Source: Syntrophus buswellii
GTDB taxonomy: Bacteria; Desulfobacterota; Syntrophia; Syntrophales; Syntrophaceae
Reading direction: 5' to 3'
Length of the DNA stretch: 64,000 bases
NCBI RefSeq assembly: GCF_046097065.1
Contig: NZ_CP175563.1
Location: 3,100,001-3,164,000, forward strand
In this document: in pieces, positions 51,322-60,697 of the stretch
Position numbering within the stretch: the stretch's first letter is position 1
Layout: the number at the start of each line of letters is the position of its first letter
Translations under genes and position numbers: made by a program
Notes under the pieces: generated by a model
Seen by the model: only the letters and a program-made list of their open reading frames with translations
The model's database searches: none
What the model was told of the DNA's origin: nothing

Positions 51322-52038
51322 TTAAACCAGCGCACCGCCGGCCCTGATCAGGAAATATTCGCCCGTGGCCAGAAGGAGCCAGCCACAGCCCTGTTTGATC
51401 CGTACCATCCAAAGGCCTGATTTGGGCAGGCCGGTCAGCAGCCCGGCAAAGGAACCGACGGCAAGAAGCAGCGTTCCCATGCCCAGGGCAAAAACAAACA
51501 GGAGGCTCATGCCGAAAAAGACGTTCTGCCTACTAGCCACATAAGCGAGCAGCACGGAAAAGACCGGCGCCGAGCAGGGGCCTACCAGAAGGCCTGAGGT
51601 AATGCCGATCACGAGACTGCCCAGAATGCCGCTGCTCAGGATGCCCTTTTCCGACCGGGCCATAAACCCTGGAATCCGGATGGAAATCGAAAAGACATCC
51701 AGCATGGCCAACCCCATGAAAATACAGACATTGGCCACGAGAAAGGACGTCAGGAAGCTGTTCTGGAATCGGCCAAACAGCTGGCCCGTCAACGCGGAAA
51801 CGCCGCCGAGAACCGCATAGGTCAGGGCCAGTCCCAGCACATAGGCCAGGGAAAGAAAAAACGCCCGGGCCCGGGACTGTGCGCCCTGAGCGCCGATGTA
51901 GGCGATCACAACCGGCATGACCGGGTAGACGCAGGGGGTGAAACTTACGAGCACTCCGCCAAGATAGGCGGCCAGGTAAGCCGCAAACAGGGAATCCGCC
52001 ATGTAGCCGCTCAGGCCGCCCAGGAAAGACTCCATCAT
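51322..52038 (-). CDS. ccdA: Cytochrome c biogenesis protein CcdA (short DsbD)
   Basis: Membrane protein that carries electrons from cytoplasmic thioredoxin to periplasmic thiol proteins. Two conserved Cys-Pro segments are present, VSFTPCVYPVMP and LVGPCSAPVFS, in six or so hydrophobic helices. 238 residues. It overlaps the ridA stop (ATGA) and is followed by the TlpA-like gene, so the operon supplies both reductant and effector. The tetraheme flavocytochrome may be a client. Confidence 0.93.
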   Translation of the reverse strand: MMESFLGGLSGYMADSLFAAYLAAYLGGVLVSFTPCVYPVMPVVIAYIGAQGAQSRARAFFLSLAYVLGLALTYAVLGGVSALTGQLFGRFQNSFLTSFLVANVCIFMGLAMLDVFSISIRIPGFMARSEKGILSSGILGSLVIGITSGLLVGPCSAPVFSVLLAYVASRQNVFFGMSLLFVFALGMGTLLLAVGSFAGLLTGLPKSGLWMVRIKQGCGWLLLATGEYFLIRAGGALV

Positions 52039-52424
52039 CCATCCTCGCAGAGGGCGACCGCTTCGATTTCCACCAAGGCCCCCTTGGGCAGTTCCCGGAC
52101 GGCAACACAGGATCTGGCGGGGCGGGAGTTTTCGAAATAGGTGATATACACCATGTTGAATTCATTAAAGTTTGCCATATCGGACAGATAGACGGTGACC
52201 TTGACGACGGAGTCCAGACCGGCGCCGCCCGCCTTCAGGACGGCAGCCAGATTGTCAAGGGCCTTCCCGGCCTGTTCGACAAAAGGCCCCGTCGACAGTT
52301 GGCCGGTCCGAGCATCCACCGGAATCTGTCCGGAGACGAAAAGGAATCCGCCCGCCTTCACCGCCTGCGCATAGGGCCCGACGGGCAGGGGGGCTTCCCT
52401 GGTGGTCACCCATTTCTTCTCCAT
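52035..52424 (-). CDS. ridA: RidA-family enamine/imine deaminase
   Basis: 129 residues of the YjgF/YER057c/UK114 family, which hydrolyse reactive 2-aminoacrylate-type imines. The signature is PVGPYAQAVKAGGFLFVSGQ, ending with the SRPARSCVAVRELPKGALVEIEAVA segment that carries the conserved Arg and Glu. The ATG at 52424 has GAGGAAAC just upstream. Confidence 0.93.
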   Translation of the reverse strand: MEKKWVTTREAPLPVGPYAQAVKAGGFLFVSGQIPVDARTGQLSTGPFVEQAGKALDNLAAVLKAGGAGLDSVVKVTVYLSDMANFNEFNMVYITYFENSRPARSCVAVRELPKGALVEIEAVALCEDG

Positions 52425-52454
52425 GTTTCCTCTGAGCACCTCCCTGATGAACGG

Positions 52455-52817
52455 TTAGCCCTTACCGGAAAGATAATCGGCCAGTTCGCCCCGGACAATG
52501 GCCTCGTCCCCCTGATTGTACGCCATGATGTTTTTCAGGAGAACAAAAGAATCCGGATCCATGCGGGTGAAATGGACTGCCGCCTTGTTTCGTTCACAGC
52601 GGACCACGGTTCCCTCAATCGTCAGGATCCGGGGATCGGGTTCTTCCGACAACCGGAGCTCAAGGATCACGACATCCTGAAGGTTGAATGGACACCGCGT
52701 TTTCAGCAACGCACCCTTGAGGCTGATATTCTCGATTTCTGCGGGACTTGCGGAATCGCCGATTTTAAGGGTGACGTGACGGTCAAACGCAATCCGGGAA
52801 AACTGCCTTTCTCCCAT
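52455..52817 (-). CDS. PilZ-domain protein
   Basis: 120 residues, probably binding cyclic di-GMP. The RxxxR site is in ERQFSRIAFDRHVTL, and the (D/N)xSxxG site is ENISLKGALLK. The ATG at 52817 follows CAGGAG; a longer upstream frame would add a leader of poor composition. It heads a run with ridA, ccdA and the TlpA-like gene (30-bp gaps or overlaps), though the functional connection is unclear. Confidence 0.85.
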   Translation of the reverse strand: MGERQFSRIAFDRHVTLKIGDSASPAEIENISLKGALLKTRCPFNLQDVVILELRLSEEPDPRILTIEGTVVRCERNKAAVHFTRMDPDSFVLLKNIMAYNQGDEAIVRGELADYLSGKG

Positions 52818-53095
52818 GGCATCTCCTGTTCTTTCATTCCGCTTCAAGATCCGGGTTTCCTCAGCACGGAAAAATCCCCTGATCGGGATCCGGCATGCGT
52901 CTTTGTTCGGCCCCCGAAGCACCCCCGGTCTGTGGACCCGCATCGAGCCTATCGCCTGGAAGTGGAATAAGTTATTTGCATTTTTGTTTTTTATCGCATG
53001 AACGGCTCCTCCGGTCAAGGGGAACGAGAGCCTGAAGCCTCGCGGCGGGCGACACCGCTGCCAGGCCCCGCTGCGAACCTTCTGAACAAAAACCA

Positions 53096-53124
53096 TTGAC
53101 ACCCATGCCGGGCTTCCCTAATAT
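53096..53124 (+). promoter_or_regulatory. Sigma-70 promoter of the isochorismatase-like gene
   Basis: TTGACA (53096-53101), 17 bp, TAATAT (53119-53124), 54 bp before the ATG. Near-consensus. Confidence 0.65.
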
Positions 53125-53177
53125 TGGGCCCACGGAGGAGAAATAATCCGCAAAATCCATTCCTCTTCGGTGAATAG

Positions 53178-53735
53178 ATGAAGCAGGCGCTAATCGTTTC
53201 CGACATGCTGGAGGACTTCATCCGGATGGATGGTCCCCTTCCCATGGGTGAAGAAGGCATCAACATCATCCCCAATCTTCAGAAATTGATCCGGTTCTCC
53301 CGGGAGAAAGCCATCCCCGTCATTTACTCCAACGATGCGCTATCGCCGGACTGCTTCCTCTTTCAGTCCCGGATGAATCCCCATGCGATTCAGGGAACGC
53401 CGGGAGCGAAGGTCATCAGCGAACTGAAGCCTGAAGATGGTGACCTGATCGTGGAGAAGCCCCGTTTCAGCGCTTTTTTCAAGACGGAACTCGCCGCCAT
53501 CTTGAGGAAGCGGGGAGTGGACACGGTTGTCATCGGAGGGGTTTCCACCGAGGTCTGCGTTCTCAGTACGGCCTATGACGCCGTCTGCCATGATTTTCAC
53601 GTCATCGTTCTTGACGACTGCGTTGCCTCCCGCTTTCCGGAGACCCGGGACCGGGTGCTCTACCTTCTCAGAAAAACCCCGCTTTACCCCCTGCTCCGGG
53701 TTATGAGCCTTGCCGATTTCCAGAAGACCGTCTAG
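53178..53735 (+). CDS. Isochorismatase-like cysteine hydrolase
   Basis: 185 residues. The catalytic triad of the superfamily is visible: Asp in IVSDMLEDF, Lys in VEKPRFSAFF and Cys in GVSTEVCVLSTAYDA. Members include nicotinamidase, isochorismatase and N-carbamoylsarcosine amidase; which reaction this one performs is not clear from sequence. Nicotinamidase metal-ligand motifs (DxHxxxH) are not seen, arguing against PncA. A near-consensus promoter stands in front; the gene is alone on its strand here. Confidence 0.85.
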   Translation: MKQALIVSDMLEDFIRMDGPLPMGEEGINIIPNLQKLIRFSREKAIPVIYSNDALSPDCFLFQSRMNPHAIQGTPGAKVISELKPEDGDLIVEKPRFSAFFKTELAAILRKRGVDTVVIGGVSTEVCVLSTAYDAVCHDFHVIVLDDCVASRFPETRDRVLYLLRKTPLYPLLRVMSLADFQKTV

Positions 53736-53924
53736 TTCCAGTCCGCCATCCCGCCGCGATCTTCGCGGGCCGCGTTGCAGGCCGCCCGCCATGTGTCTGC
53801 GTGCTACGGCCTCGTCTCCGCCTTGGCGCCCCGAACTCGTCATGAAATCTGGGAGCAACATCGAGAAAGAAGCAAAGGCGGTCATCTCCGGCATGCTTCC
53901 GGATATGTGACGAGAGGGAAAAAA

Positions 53925-53954
53925 CCCCGGACAGGAACGGATGCCTGTCCGGGG
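53925..53954 (-). terminator. Intrinsic terminator of the DASS transporter gene
   Basis: A perfect 11-bp stem CCCCGGACAGG/CCTGTCCGGGG, 8-nt loop, followed on the minus strand by TTTTTTCCC, 34 bp beyond the transporter stop. Confidence 0.92.
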
Positions 53955-53987
53955 TCAATTTCCCTGCTATGCTATGAATTCAATTCG

Positions 53988-55454
53988 TTAACGGATAACC
54001 CCCAACATCTTCCAGTAAGGCACGGCCACCAGCAGGGAGATGAAGGCCGCCGCAATGTAGATCAGACCGAAGAGGGTCACATGGGCCGGCGCCCAGCCCC
54101 TGCCTTGAATCATTCCTTCACCCATCAGAATAAAGGGCTGCTGGTAGGACAGGAGGAAGAAGTTAATGGCGATCAGATAGGCCATGGTCACCGCCAGGGG
54201 ATGATACCCGAAGTCGTTGAAGAGCGGGATCAGCATGATGATGGTCAACGCGGCGGTGGTGAAGCCCCAGGGAACGTCAATGAAGCGGATGAGCAGGAGC
54301 CCCGCGGTGATGACCAGCATGAACAGCATGGGAGATCCTGCCATGGCCATGATGGGCCCCTTGATCAGGGGACCGAACCAGGCGGAGATTCCGGAAACCG
54401 CAAAGATGGGGGGCAGCGCTACGGCGATGCCGAAGAAGCAGACCACGTCCCAGTTGATGCCGCTGCTGATCTCCGGACCGGTGATGATGCGGAACATGAC
54501 GAAGAGGAACAGGGCGAACAGGGCGGTGGCCGCCGTGGGAATCCCATGCTGCTTTTCCGTGAAGAACATCAACAGCGAACCGACAAGGATGATCACGGAG
54601 ATGATTTCATCCTTGGACATGGGACCGAGTTTCTTGTATTCCTCCTTGAACATGTCGGAGCTGATGGCAATGGCCTCTTTCGGCCTGGCCAGAATGTAAG
54701 CCAGGACGACGTAGACAATGGTCACCACGAACCAGGGCAGGGCCAGGATCTTGAACCAGTCGTCAAAATTGCACAGGTGTTTGATTTCCGGGGGAAAGAA
54801 CCCCTGCATGATCGGTCCCGAGAGGGAGCCGGTCAACCATCCGGTCCCGGGGAAGAGGGCCATGCCCCAGGCCAGCAGACAGATATAGGCCGAACCCTTG
54901 GAGCGGTATTCCAGTTTACAGGCTTCCACAATTCCGATGGCGATGGGAACGACAATGGCCACACGGACGGTGATGGAAGGGGTCAAGGCGGACAGCGCAA
55001 CGCCGATCACGAGCCAGCTGATCGCCAGGCCAAGCCAGGTTGCCGGAAACGTCTTAAGAACCAGATAGGCAATGCGCTTGCCCAGACCCGTTTTTTGCAG
55101 AACAAAACCAAAATATAGTGCAGGAATCAGGACCCAGACGGCTGATGAAGTAAAGCCGCCCATGACGACCCCGTAGATTTGCGGCGGTGCCTTGAAAGGA
55201 ACTTTGCCCGGAAACACCAGGGTCGCTTTGAAGGCAAAAAAGAGAGCAAGGGTAATACCAAGAATGATGGCGGTACCCGACATGAAGGGCAGTGCGCCGG
55301 GACGGAAGATCCACATTCCCAGGCCGGCAATGACAGTCCCCATGACATAATGTCCCAACGGCGACAACCCCGGAGCAAAGGGCTGCGCCAAAGCAATCAA
55401 AATACCAAGCACAGCAACTGCAAGAACTCCTAACATTTTGCGATCACTCAGCAT
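53988..55454 (-). CDS. DASS-family anion/Na+ symporter (CitT/DIT-like)
   Basis: 488-residue transporter for di- or tricarboxylates or sulfate-type anions. About 12 hydrophobic helices; substrate-site-like stretches are ALTPSITVRVAIVVPIAIGIVEA and LALPPIFAVSGISAWFG, with FIDVPWGFTTAALTIIM near the end. GGAGGAGAT lies upstream of the ATG. Likely substrates are succinate, fumarate, malate, tartrate or citrate, which would suit supply of a flavocytochrome fumarate reductase, but substrate is not fixed by sequence. Confidence 0.92.
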   Translation of the reverse strand: MLSDRKMLGVLAVAVLGILIALAQPFAPGLSPLGHYVMGTVIAGLGMWIFRPGALPFMSGTAIILGITLALFFAFKATLVFPGKVPFKAPPQIYGVVMGGFTSSAVWVLIPALYFGFVLQKTGLGKRIAYLVLKTFPATWLGLAISWLVIGVALSALTPSITVRVAIVVPIAIGIVEACKLEYRSKGSAYICLLAWGMALFPGTGWLTGSLSGPIMQGFFPPEIKHLCNFDDWFKILALPWFVVTIVYVVLAYILARPKEAIAISSDMFKEEYKKLGPMSKDEIISVIILVGSLLMFFTEKQHGIPTAATALFALFLFVMFRIITGPEISSGINWDVVCFFGIAVALPPIFAVSGISAWFGPLIKGPIMAMAGSPMLFMLVITAGLLLIRFIDVPWGFTTAALTIIMLIPLFNDFGYHPLAVTMAYLIAINFFLLSYQQPFILMGEGMIQGRGWAPAHVTLFGLIYIAAAFISLLVAVPYWKMLGVIR

Positions 55455-56067
55455 ATCTCCTCCTTTTTTTAAAAAGCGTGATTTAAACGTCTAGCCTTGC
55501 ATTACTATCCTTCCTCACCTCCTTCCTCAAAAAAAAACAGGAGTCTAGAGCAAAGCACCGACATTCGGAAAAGACTCCGAATTCTACACTCTAGCTATAA
55601 TATAACTCAACCTATAGTACAATCCAGGATATAACTCCAGCTCTTTTTAACTCTTCGATCAGTTTGTATCCCGGAATCTGAACGTTCTCCGCACCAGCAA
55701 CTGCCTTACCTTCGGCGAGGAAGCCGCCGAGAAATGCCCCCTGATTTCAAAGCCATCTCCTTCAGGATGTACGATGATGGAAGGCCGATCCGGAACCACC
55801 GCCCGAGCGCCCTGAACCGGCGGACAGAACACGATTGAGGCAAAAGCACCCATGTCCGGGCGCTTTTGCCGGTGGGGGAGGGAAAAACATCATCCGGAGC
55901 CATACGGTCGGCATAGGAACGGGGCGGACTAACGGCCGGGCGGATTTGCATCCGGTGAGAAAGGGCTTTCCGGCGAGCATGGCGCGGAGGGCAACAGGAA
56001 GGGCATCCATGCTCCGCAGGCCAGGGCGGATCTGGAAGGTGGCCTGGGCCGGAGTCAGGGGGCGCAC
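55455..56067. other. Gene-poor region before the DASS transporter
   Basis: About 610 bases between the DASS start and the sensor kinase stop. The part near 55450-55640 is AT-rich and should hold the DASS promoter. The rest is GC-rich with overlapping short open frames (for example 55659-55853) that have no ribosome binding sites. No gene or repeat that I can support. Confidence 0.45.
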
Positions 56068-58749
56068 CTACTCCCGCTCCAATGCCTCGCGCACCTTGGC
56101 GGCCAGGTGTTTGATGGAAAACGGTTTCTGAATGAAAACAACACCTTCTTCCAGCACGCCGTCGCGTGCAATGACGTCGGCTGTGTAACCGGATGCGAAC
56201 AGGCATTTCAGGCCGGGTTTGATATCAAGGAGCCGTTCCGCCAGTTCCCGTCCGTTCATTTCCGGCATGACCACGTCAGTGAGTACGAGGTCTATCTCGC
56301 CACTGCGGGCTCTCATCTGCTGAAGCGCCTTGCCCGGCGTGTCGGCCGTCAACACCCGATAGCCAAGAGCTTCCAGCATCGCCTGTCCGACGTGCAGAAT
56401 CACGGCCTCATCCTCCACCAGGAGAACAGTCTCCCCCCGGCTCCCAGGCGGTTCCGCCTTGCTTTCCACCGCCGGCTCTCCGGCGTCCCCTGCAAACCGG
56501 GGCAGGTATATCCTGAAGGTCGAACCCTTGCCGGGTTCGCTGCACACATGGATGTACCCGTTGTTCTGCTTGACGATGCCGTAAACCGTAGATAGTCCCA
56601 AACCGGTACCCCTTCCCGGCTCCTTCGTGGTAAAGAAGGGCTCAAAGATGTGGCCCAGGGCATCCTTGCCGATTCCGTCACCGTCGTCACTTACGGCCAG
56701 CATCACGTATTCTCCCGGGACACAATCGGGGTGAACGGCGCAATAAGTCTCATCCAGGACTTTATTCCCGGTTTCGATAGTGACCCTGCCCACCCCGGGA
56801 ATAGCGTCCCGGGCGTTGATACACAGATTGACCAGCAGCTGGTCAATCTGCGAAGGGTCGACCCTGACCGGCCACAGGCCCATCTGGGGCAGCCAGACGA
56901 GGGAGATGCTTTCGCCCATCAACCGCTGCAGCATCTTGAGCATGCTCGCTGTGGTGTCGTTCACGTCCAGGACCTTGGGCGCCACGGTCTGTCTGCGCGC
57001 AAAGGCCAGCAGCTGCCTGACAAGACCGGCGGATCGGAGTGCGGACTCCTCGATCACCTTGAGGCTTTTGTAGATCGGTCCCTCCGGGGTGCACAGCCTC
57101 ATCGACAGTTCCACATGACCCAGGATCGCGGTGAGCATATTGTTGAAGTCGTGGGCCACGCCACCTGCAAGCCTGCCGATGGACTCCAGCTTCTGAGCCT
57201 GGATAAGCTGCTCCTGCAGCTTTTCCCGCTCCCCGGCAGCCTCCTTACGCTCCGTAATGTCCTCCAGCAGCGCCAGGACGTAATCCACACGCCCCCTCGC
57301 ATTTCGGACACAGCCAACAGAAAGATCCGTGAAGATGATGGTCCCGTCCCTGCGGACAAACCGCTTTTCCAGCGTATACTCGTTGATCGCGCCGGCAAGG
57401 AGCCGATCAAACTGTTCGATATCGGCAGCGAGATCGTCAGGATAGGTCAATTCCGTCCAGGTTTTCCGCAGGAGTTCCTCCCGGGAATAGCCCAGCATCC
57501 GGCATAACCTGTCATTGACCTGCAGCCAGCCCATTTCGGGAGATGCGATGGCCATCCCGACAATCTGGCGCTCAAAAAAGAGACGCATCCGCTCCTCGCT
57601 GACCTTCAGCGCCCGTTCGGCATTACGCCGATGCAGGATGGCCGTACTGAGAAGAATCACAAGAGCCCCCAGTGCTGCGACGACGGAGACGGTTGTCCAG
57701 ACAAGAGTTTTATGGCGGTCGTAAAACGAATCAGGGCGATGGACGAAGAGGGTGCCTTGCGGGACTTTTGACAGGGGGATGCGAAATCTTTCCAGTTGAC
57801 GGTAATCAAGCATGTAATGATTGGCATCAAGACCGGCCACCACGGGAATGCGGTCGGCACGCTCGCCACGGAGGATGCGCAGGGCCAGTTGTCCGGCCAT
57901 CCGACCCTGCCGATAACCGCTTACCAGCTTGCCTCCCACGATGCCGTAGCCCAGATAGACCTCCCAGAATGAATACGCGGGCACCTTGCTGTATTGGGAG
58001 ATCCATTTTGTGGTTTCTCCGTACATCATCTGCCGACCGGAATGGTCCGTGATAAGTCCGTTGATGAAAAGGACCGTGCCGCTTTCGAGCTTCTCCAGCC
58101 TTGACTTCAATTCAGGGCCCGGCAGGTCGTCCCAGAACGTGACCTTCAGATGAGAAGGCACCCTCGGCAGCGCAGCGATGAAGCTGTCGCGATTATACCT
58201 GTCTGCCGCCACAGTGGTCCGGCCGATCACGACAATCTCCCCGGTGTCGGGATGCAGACGGAGCGCAAGATTCACCGTCTCAACGATTGAAAGATCTTCA
58301 GCAACACCCGTGATATCCGGGCAGCTTGAAATCATGGCCGGGCTGAAATCGTTGATGCCGCAAAAGACGATCGGTATGCCGGGAAAAAGTCGATTCCGCT
58401 GTTCCAGAACGAGTTCGAGGGCATTATTATCCGAAACCATCACCAGATCCGGCGTTGTGCCATTTAATTTTTCAAGAAGAAATTCCCGGATTCTACGGGA
58501 GAGGTCAGACTTGGGATAACGCCGGGAGTCCAGGTATTCGGTGCTGATCTGAATACCTGGGTCGCTGGCCGCGAAGGTATCCCGGATTCCGTTCATGATC
58601 GCATCGGTCCAGGTGAGGCCCGAATGATAGGAATGGATGATGAGAACCCGGCTTTTTCCTTGAGGCCATTGAGCCTGCACCGGCCATGCGGACAGCAGAA
58701 CGAACAACGCGGCCCAAATTAACTGGAACAGGCAAGTAAACCGCTTCAT
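56068..58749 (-). CDS. Hybrid sensor histidine kinase with periplasmic substrate-binding domain
   Basis: 893 residues. A signal/TM start; then an ABC-type substrate-binding-like sensor (about residues 30-335: SRVLIIHSYHSGLTW, then VMVSDNNALE and INGLITDHSGRQM); one TM (about 352-372); a PAS domain (about 385-505) with NDRLCRMLGYS; the HisKA box GRLAGGVAHDFNNMLTAI; the HATPase N-box NLCINARDAIPG, DDGDGIG and GTGLGLSTV; and a receiver domain (about 770-890) with the phospho-Asp in LVLTDVVMPEMNG. Its ligand is unknown; the receiver is attached so the output regulator may be elsewhere. It is transcribed towards the DASS gene. Confidence 0.95.
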   Translation of the reverse strand: MKRFTCLFQLIWAALFVLLSAWPVQAQWPQGKSRVLIIHSYHSGLTWTDAIMNGIRDTFAASDPGIQISTEYLDSRRYPKSDLSRRIREFLLEKLNGTTPDLVMVSDNNALELVLEQRNRLFPGIPIVFCGINDFSPAMISSCPDITGVAEDLSIVETVNLALRLHPDTGEIVVIGRTTVAADRYNRDSFIAALPRVPSHLKVTFWDDLPGPELKSRLEKLESGTVLFINGLITDHSGRQMMYGETTKWISQYSKVPAYSFWEVYLGYGIVGGKLVSGYRQGRMAGQLALRILRGERADRIPVVAGLDANHYMLDYRQLERFRIPLSKVPQGTLFVHRPDSFYDRHKTLVWTTVSVVAALGALVILLSTAILHRRNAERALKVSEERMRLFFERQIVGMAIASPEMGWLQVNDRLCRMLGYSREELLRKTWTELTYPDDLAADIEQFDRLLAGAINEYTLEKRFVRRDGTIIFTDLSVGCVRNARGRVDYVLALLEDITERKEAAGEREKLQEQLIQAQKLESIGRLAGGVAHDFNNMLTAILGHVELSMRLCTPEGPIYKSLKVIEESALRSAGLVRQLLAFARRQTVAPKVLDVNDTTASMLKMLQRLMGESISLVWLPQMGLWPVRVDPSQIDQLLVNLCINARDAIPGVGRVTIETGNKVLDETYCAVHPDCVPGEYVMLAVSDDGDGIGKDALGHIFEPFFTTKEPGRGTGLGLSTVYGIVKQNNGYIHVCSEPGKGSTFRIYLPRFAGDAGEPAVESKAEPPGSRGETVLLVEDEAVILHVGQAMLEALGYRVLTADTPGKALQQMRARSGEIDLVLTDVVMPEMNGRELAERLLDIKPGLKCLFASGYTADVIARDGVLEEGVVFIQKPFSIKHLAAKVREALERE

Positions 58750-58994
58750 GAACTATCCAGACTCATTTTCTGGGCCCTGCGATGCGGCCAGGTTTAAAGG
58801 CCGCCGCGGAACAGCGCTCCCTTCAAGAGCTTTTCGAGGGTCAAAATCCGCCTCGCCTTTACGCAATGCTTTTCTGCTGATGGGTCGGGTTCCGATCGTC
58901 ATCCATGCTCTGGCTGATGGTCGTTTCTTGGATCACCAGGCTGAAGCCTGGTGCCTGGAGCTTTTTTCAGGTGTCGCGAACACAGAATAGCCTG

Positions 58995-59696
58995 TCATGG
59001 GTGGTTTCTCCCATTTCGAGGCCTGTTGTCGAAATGGACGGAATCAGGCCCGTTTGCGCCGCCGGTCACGACGAAGCTCATCGCTTCCTCGATGCTCCAG
59101 TCGGTCTGGACCACTTCCGAAAGCGGAACGATTTCAATGTAACCGGAAGTCGGATTGGGTGAGGTGGGGACATAGACAGCCGCCAGGTCACGGCCGCCAG
59201 CCTCGTCGCGTATGATCTTGGTTACAAAACCCAATGCCTTCATTTCCGGGGTCGGAAAGCTGATCAAAACGACGCGTTGGCCGTAAACAGGAGGTTTTCT
59301 GAGGGCTGAAAGAAATCGCTTTGTGCCGCCGTAGACGGTCTGCACCAGAGGCAGGCGATTCAGCATCGCCTCCACGGCTGCAATCAGTTTGCGCCCAAGC
59401 ACCATCGAGGCGAACAGGCCAATGCCGTATATCAGGGCCAGCGTAAAGAGCACAGCCACCAGTTTTTGAAATGTGGAATTGAGAAGCCATGCGGCCAGCG
59501 TGCCTGAAACGGGCGCCGCGAGGCTTGCCGCGGCAAGGAGGATCGGCCTGCCTATGCCCGCAAGGAGATCAAGGAGAAAATCGAATACCAGCCAGGTGAC
59601 CCACAGAGGCGCAATGGTAAAAAACCCGATCAGCACATGCCGACCAAAATGAGCGCCGTGGTGGACTTGAGCAGATTTGGCATCCCGGGCGTTCAC
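58995..59696 (-). CDS. DUF502-family membrane protein
   Basis: 233 residues with two hydrophobic segments (about residues 20-42 and 80-102) and a conserved soluble C-terminal domain: NRLPLVQTVYGGTKRFLSAL, VLISFPTPEMKALGFVT, YVPTSPNPTSGYIEIVP. The family (DUF502) has no known function. It starts at GTG 59696 with AAGGGGACTCGATT before it. Confidence 0.85.
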   Translation of the reverse strand: MNARDAKSAQVHHGAHFGRHVLIGFFTIAPLWVTWLVFDFLLDLLAGIGRPILLAAASLAAPVSGTLAAWLLNSTFQKLVAVLFTLALIYGIGLFASMVLGRKLIAAVEAMLNRLPLVQTVYGGTKRFLSALRKPPVYGQRVVLISFPTPEMKALGFVTKIIRDEAGGRDLAAVYVPTSPNPTSGYIEIVPLSEVVQTDWSIEEAMSFVVTGGANGPDSVHFDNRPRNGRNHP

Positions 59697-60045
59697 AATC
59701 GAGTCCCCTTACAAAGGCGGGCGCTCGGAAATGTCCGCCGGATAGCCGAGCGCGTTCAAAGCTCTCTGCCCGGCAGCCATCAGCAGACGATTTTGATCGC
59801 CCGACCCGATCGGCGAATGAACTGCCGGCCTGCAGAAACAATCAATGCCGTTCATGCATTGCACAGTTTCCGCCCGATTCATGGTGTCCCGAAGGAGTCG
59901 CCTGTTCCCGACCCTGCGGCCCGGCCTCAATGACAGCCAACGAGCCGGATTGGAAAAATTTCCACCATCCGGCTCGTTGAAAGAGAAGGATACCCTCCAG
60001 CAGAAAAAACCGTTGGGTCTCCGCCTCTTTCCTGCCCTCAAGCCC
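59697..60045. other. Intergenic region with a large hairpin
   Basis: About 350 bases without a gene; the hairpin at 59939-59978 is listed separately. Confidence 0.4.
59939..59978. terminator. Strong hairpin after the zinc-ribbon gene
   Basis: AACGAGCCGGAT pairs with ATCCGGCTCGTT (12 bp), with a further TGGAAA/TTTCCA pairing inside. It lies downstream of the zinc-ribbon gene on the minus strand. No T-run, so terminator activity is uncertain. Confidence 0.5.
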
Positions 60046-60366
60046 TCATTTAAAAACCGAAAATACGGAAGATTTTATTTTTCCAAAAAGTCCGCCTTCG
60101 CCTTCCAATATTTTTTCCAGTTCGCCGGGATCGAGGTGGATCGCACCGCATCCCTCGTTGATGCAGATGTCGATGTGGACATCGCCCTGCTGAACCTCCA
60201 CAAGGCTGTGCGTCCCGCACCGGAAGCAGTGATTTTTGTGCTCATTTTTATAGGTTTCGTTCGCCTCCTGCTGGGCTGCAGCCCGCACCTCCTCCATCTG
60301 CTTCCGGTAATGCTTCTCGAAATAAGCATCCTCACTGTTGATTTTCAAGATAGATTTTTCAGCCAT
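60046..60366 (-). CDS. Small zinc-ribbon protein (TFIIB-type)
   Basis: 106 residues. A charged helical N-terminus (about residues 1-45) is followed by a zinc ribbon with HCFRCGTHSL and CINEGCGAIHLDPGELEKIL, matching the zf-TFIIB-like domain that contains CxxC and CxxxxC-type knuckles. The ATG at 60366 lies 8 nt after AAAGGAG; the ATG at 60372 is too close to it. Function unknown; the same domain occurs as a standalone metal-binding protein in many bacteria. Confidence 0.8.
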   Translation of the reverse strand: MAEKSILKINSEDAYFEKHYRKQMEEVRAAAQQEANETYKNEHKNHCFRCGTHSLVEVQQGDVHIDICINEGCGAIHLDPGELEKILEGEGGLFGKIKSSVFSVFK

Positions 60367-60536
60367 GGACATTACTCCTTTCTATTCCAGTAGTAAAAAA
60401 ACAGCGCGCTGCCTGAAATGCCGCCACATCGATCTTGAGAGACGAGCCCTGGCTTCCGTTTCAGCGCAACCCCGCAACCGCCGCCGGGAGGACGATCCTG
60501 CAGGCATAGAATCCGCTTGGCTTTATACCGTTTTAT

Positions 60537-60575
60537 AAAAAAAAGATCGAGCCTATTTATAAAGCAATGGGCTCG
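60537..60575 (-). terminator. Terminator of the PsiE-like gene
   Basis: CGAGCC (60548-60553) pairs with GGCTCG (60570-60575) around a 16-nt loop; on the minus strand a T8 run (60544-60537) follows. Confidence 0.7.
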
Positions 60576-60697
60576 CATGTCAATAACATAGTGGCCAATC
60601 TTCGTATATTAAACCGGATTTCGACAGGTTACAGGTTCAAAACGCCATGCCCCATGACCCCTGCCTGCCGTTCCTGGCCGTTCTGAGATCCGACGGC
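60576..60697. other. Short noncoding stretch after psiE-like gene
   Basis: With 60367-60536, this makes a 330-base gap between the zinc-ribbon and PsiE-like genes. It contains only the terminator and, presumably, the zinc-ribbon promoter. Confidence 0.35.

Noticed and set aside
53775..55118. 447-residue plus-strand frame opposite the DASS transporter
   Set aside because: Gly/His/Gln/Asp-rich shadow of membrane-helix codons on the other strand.
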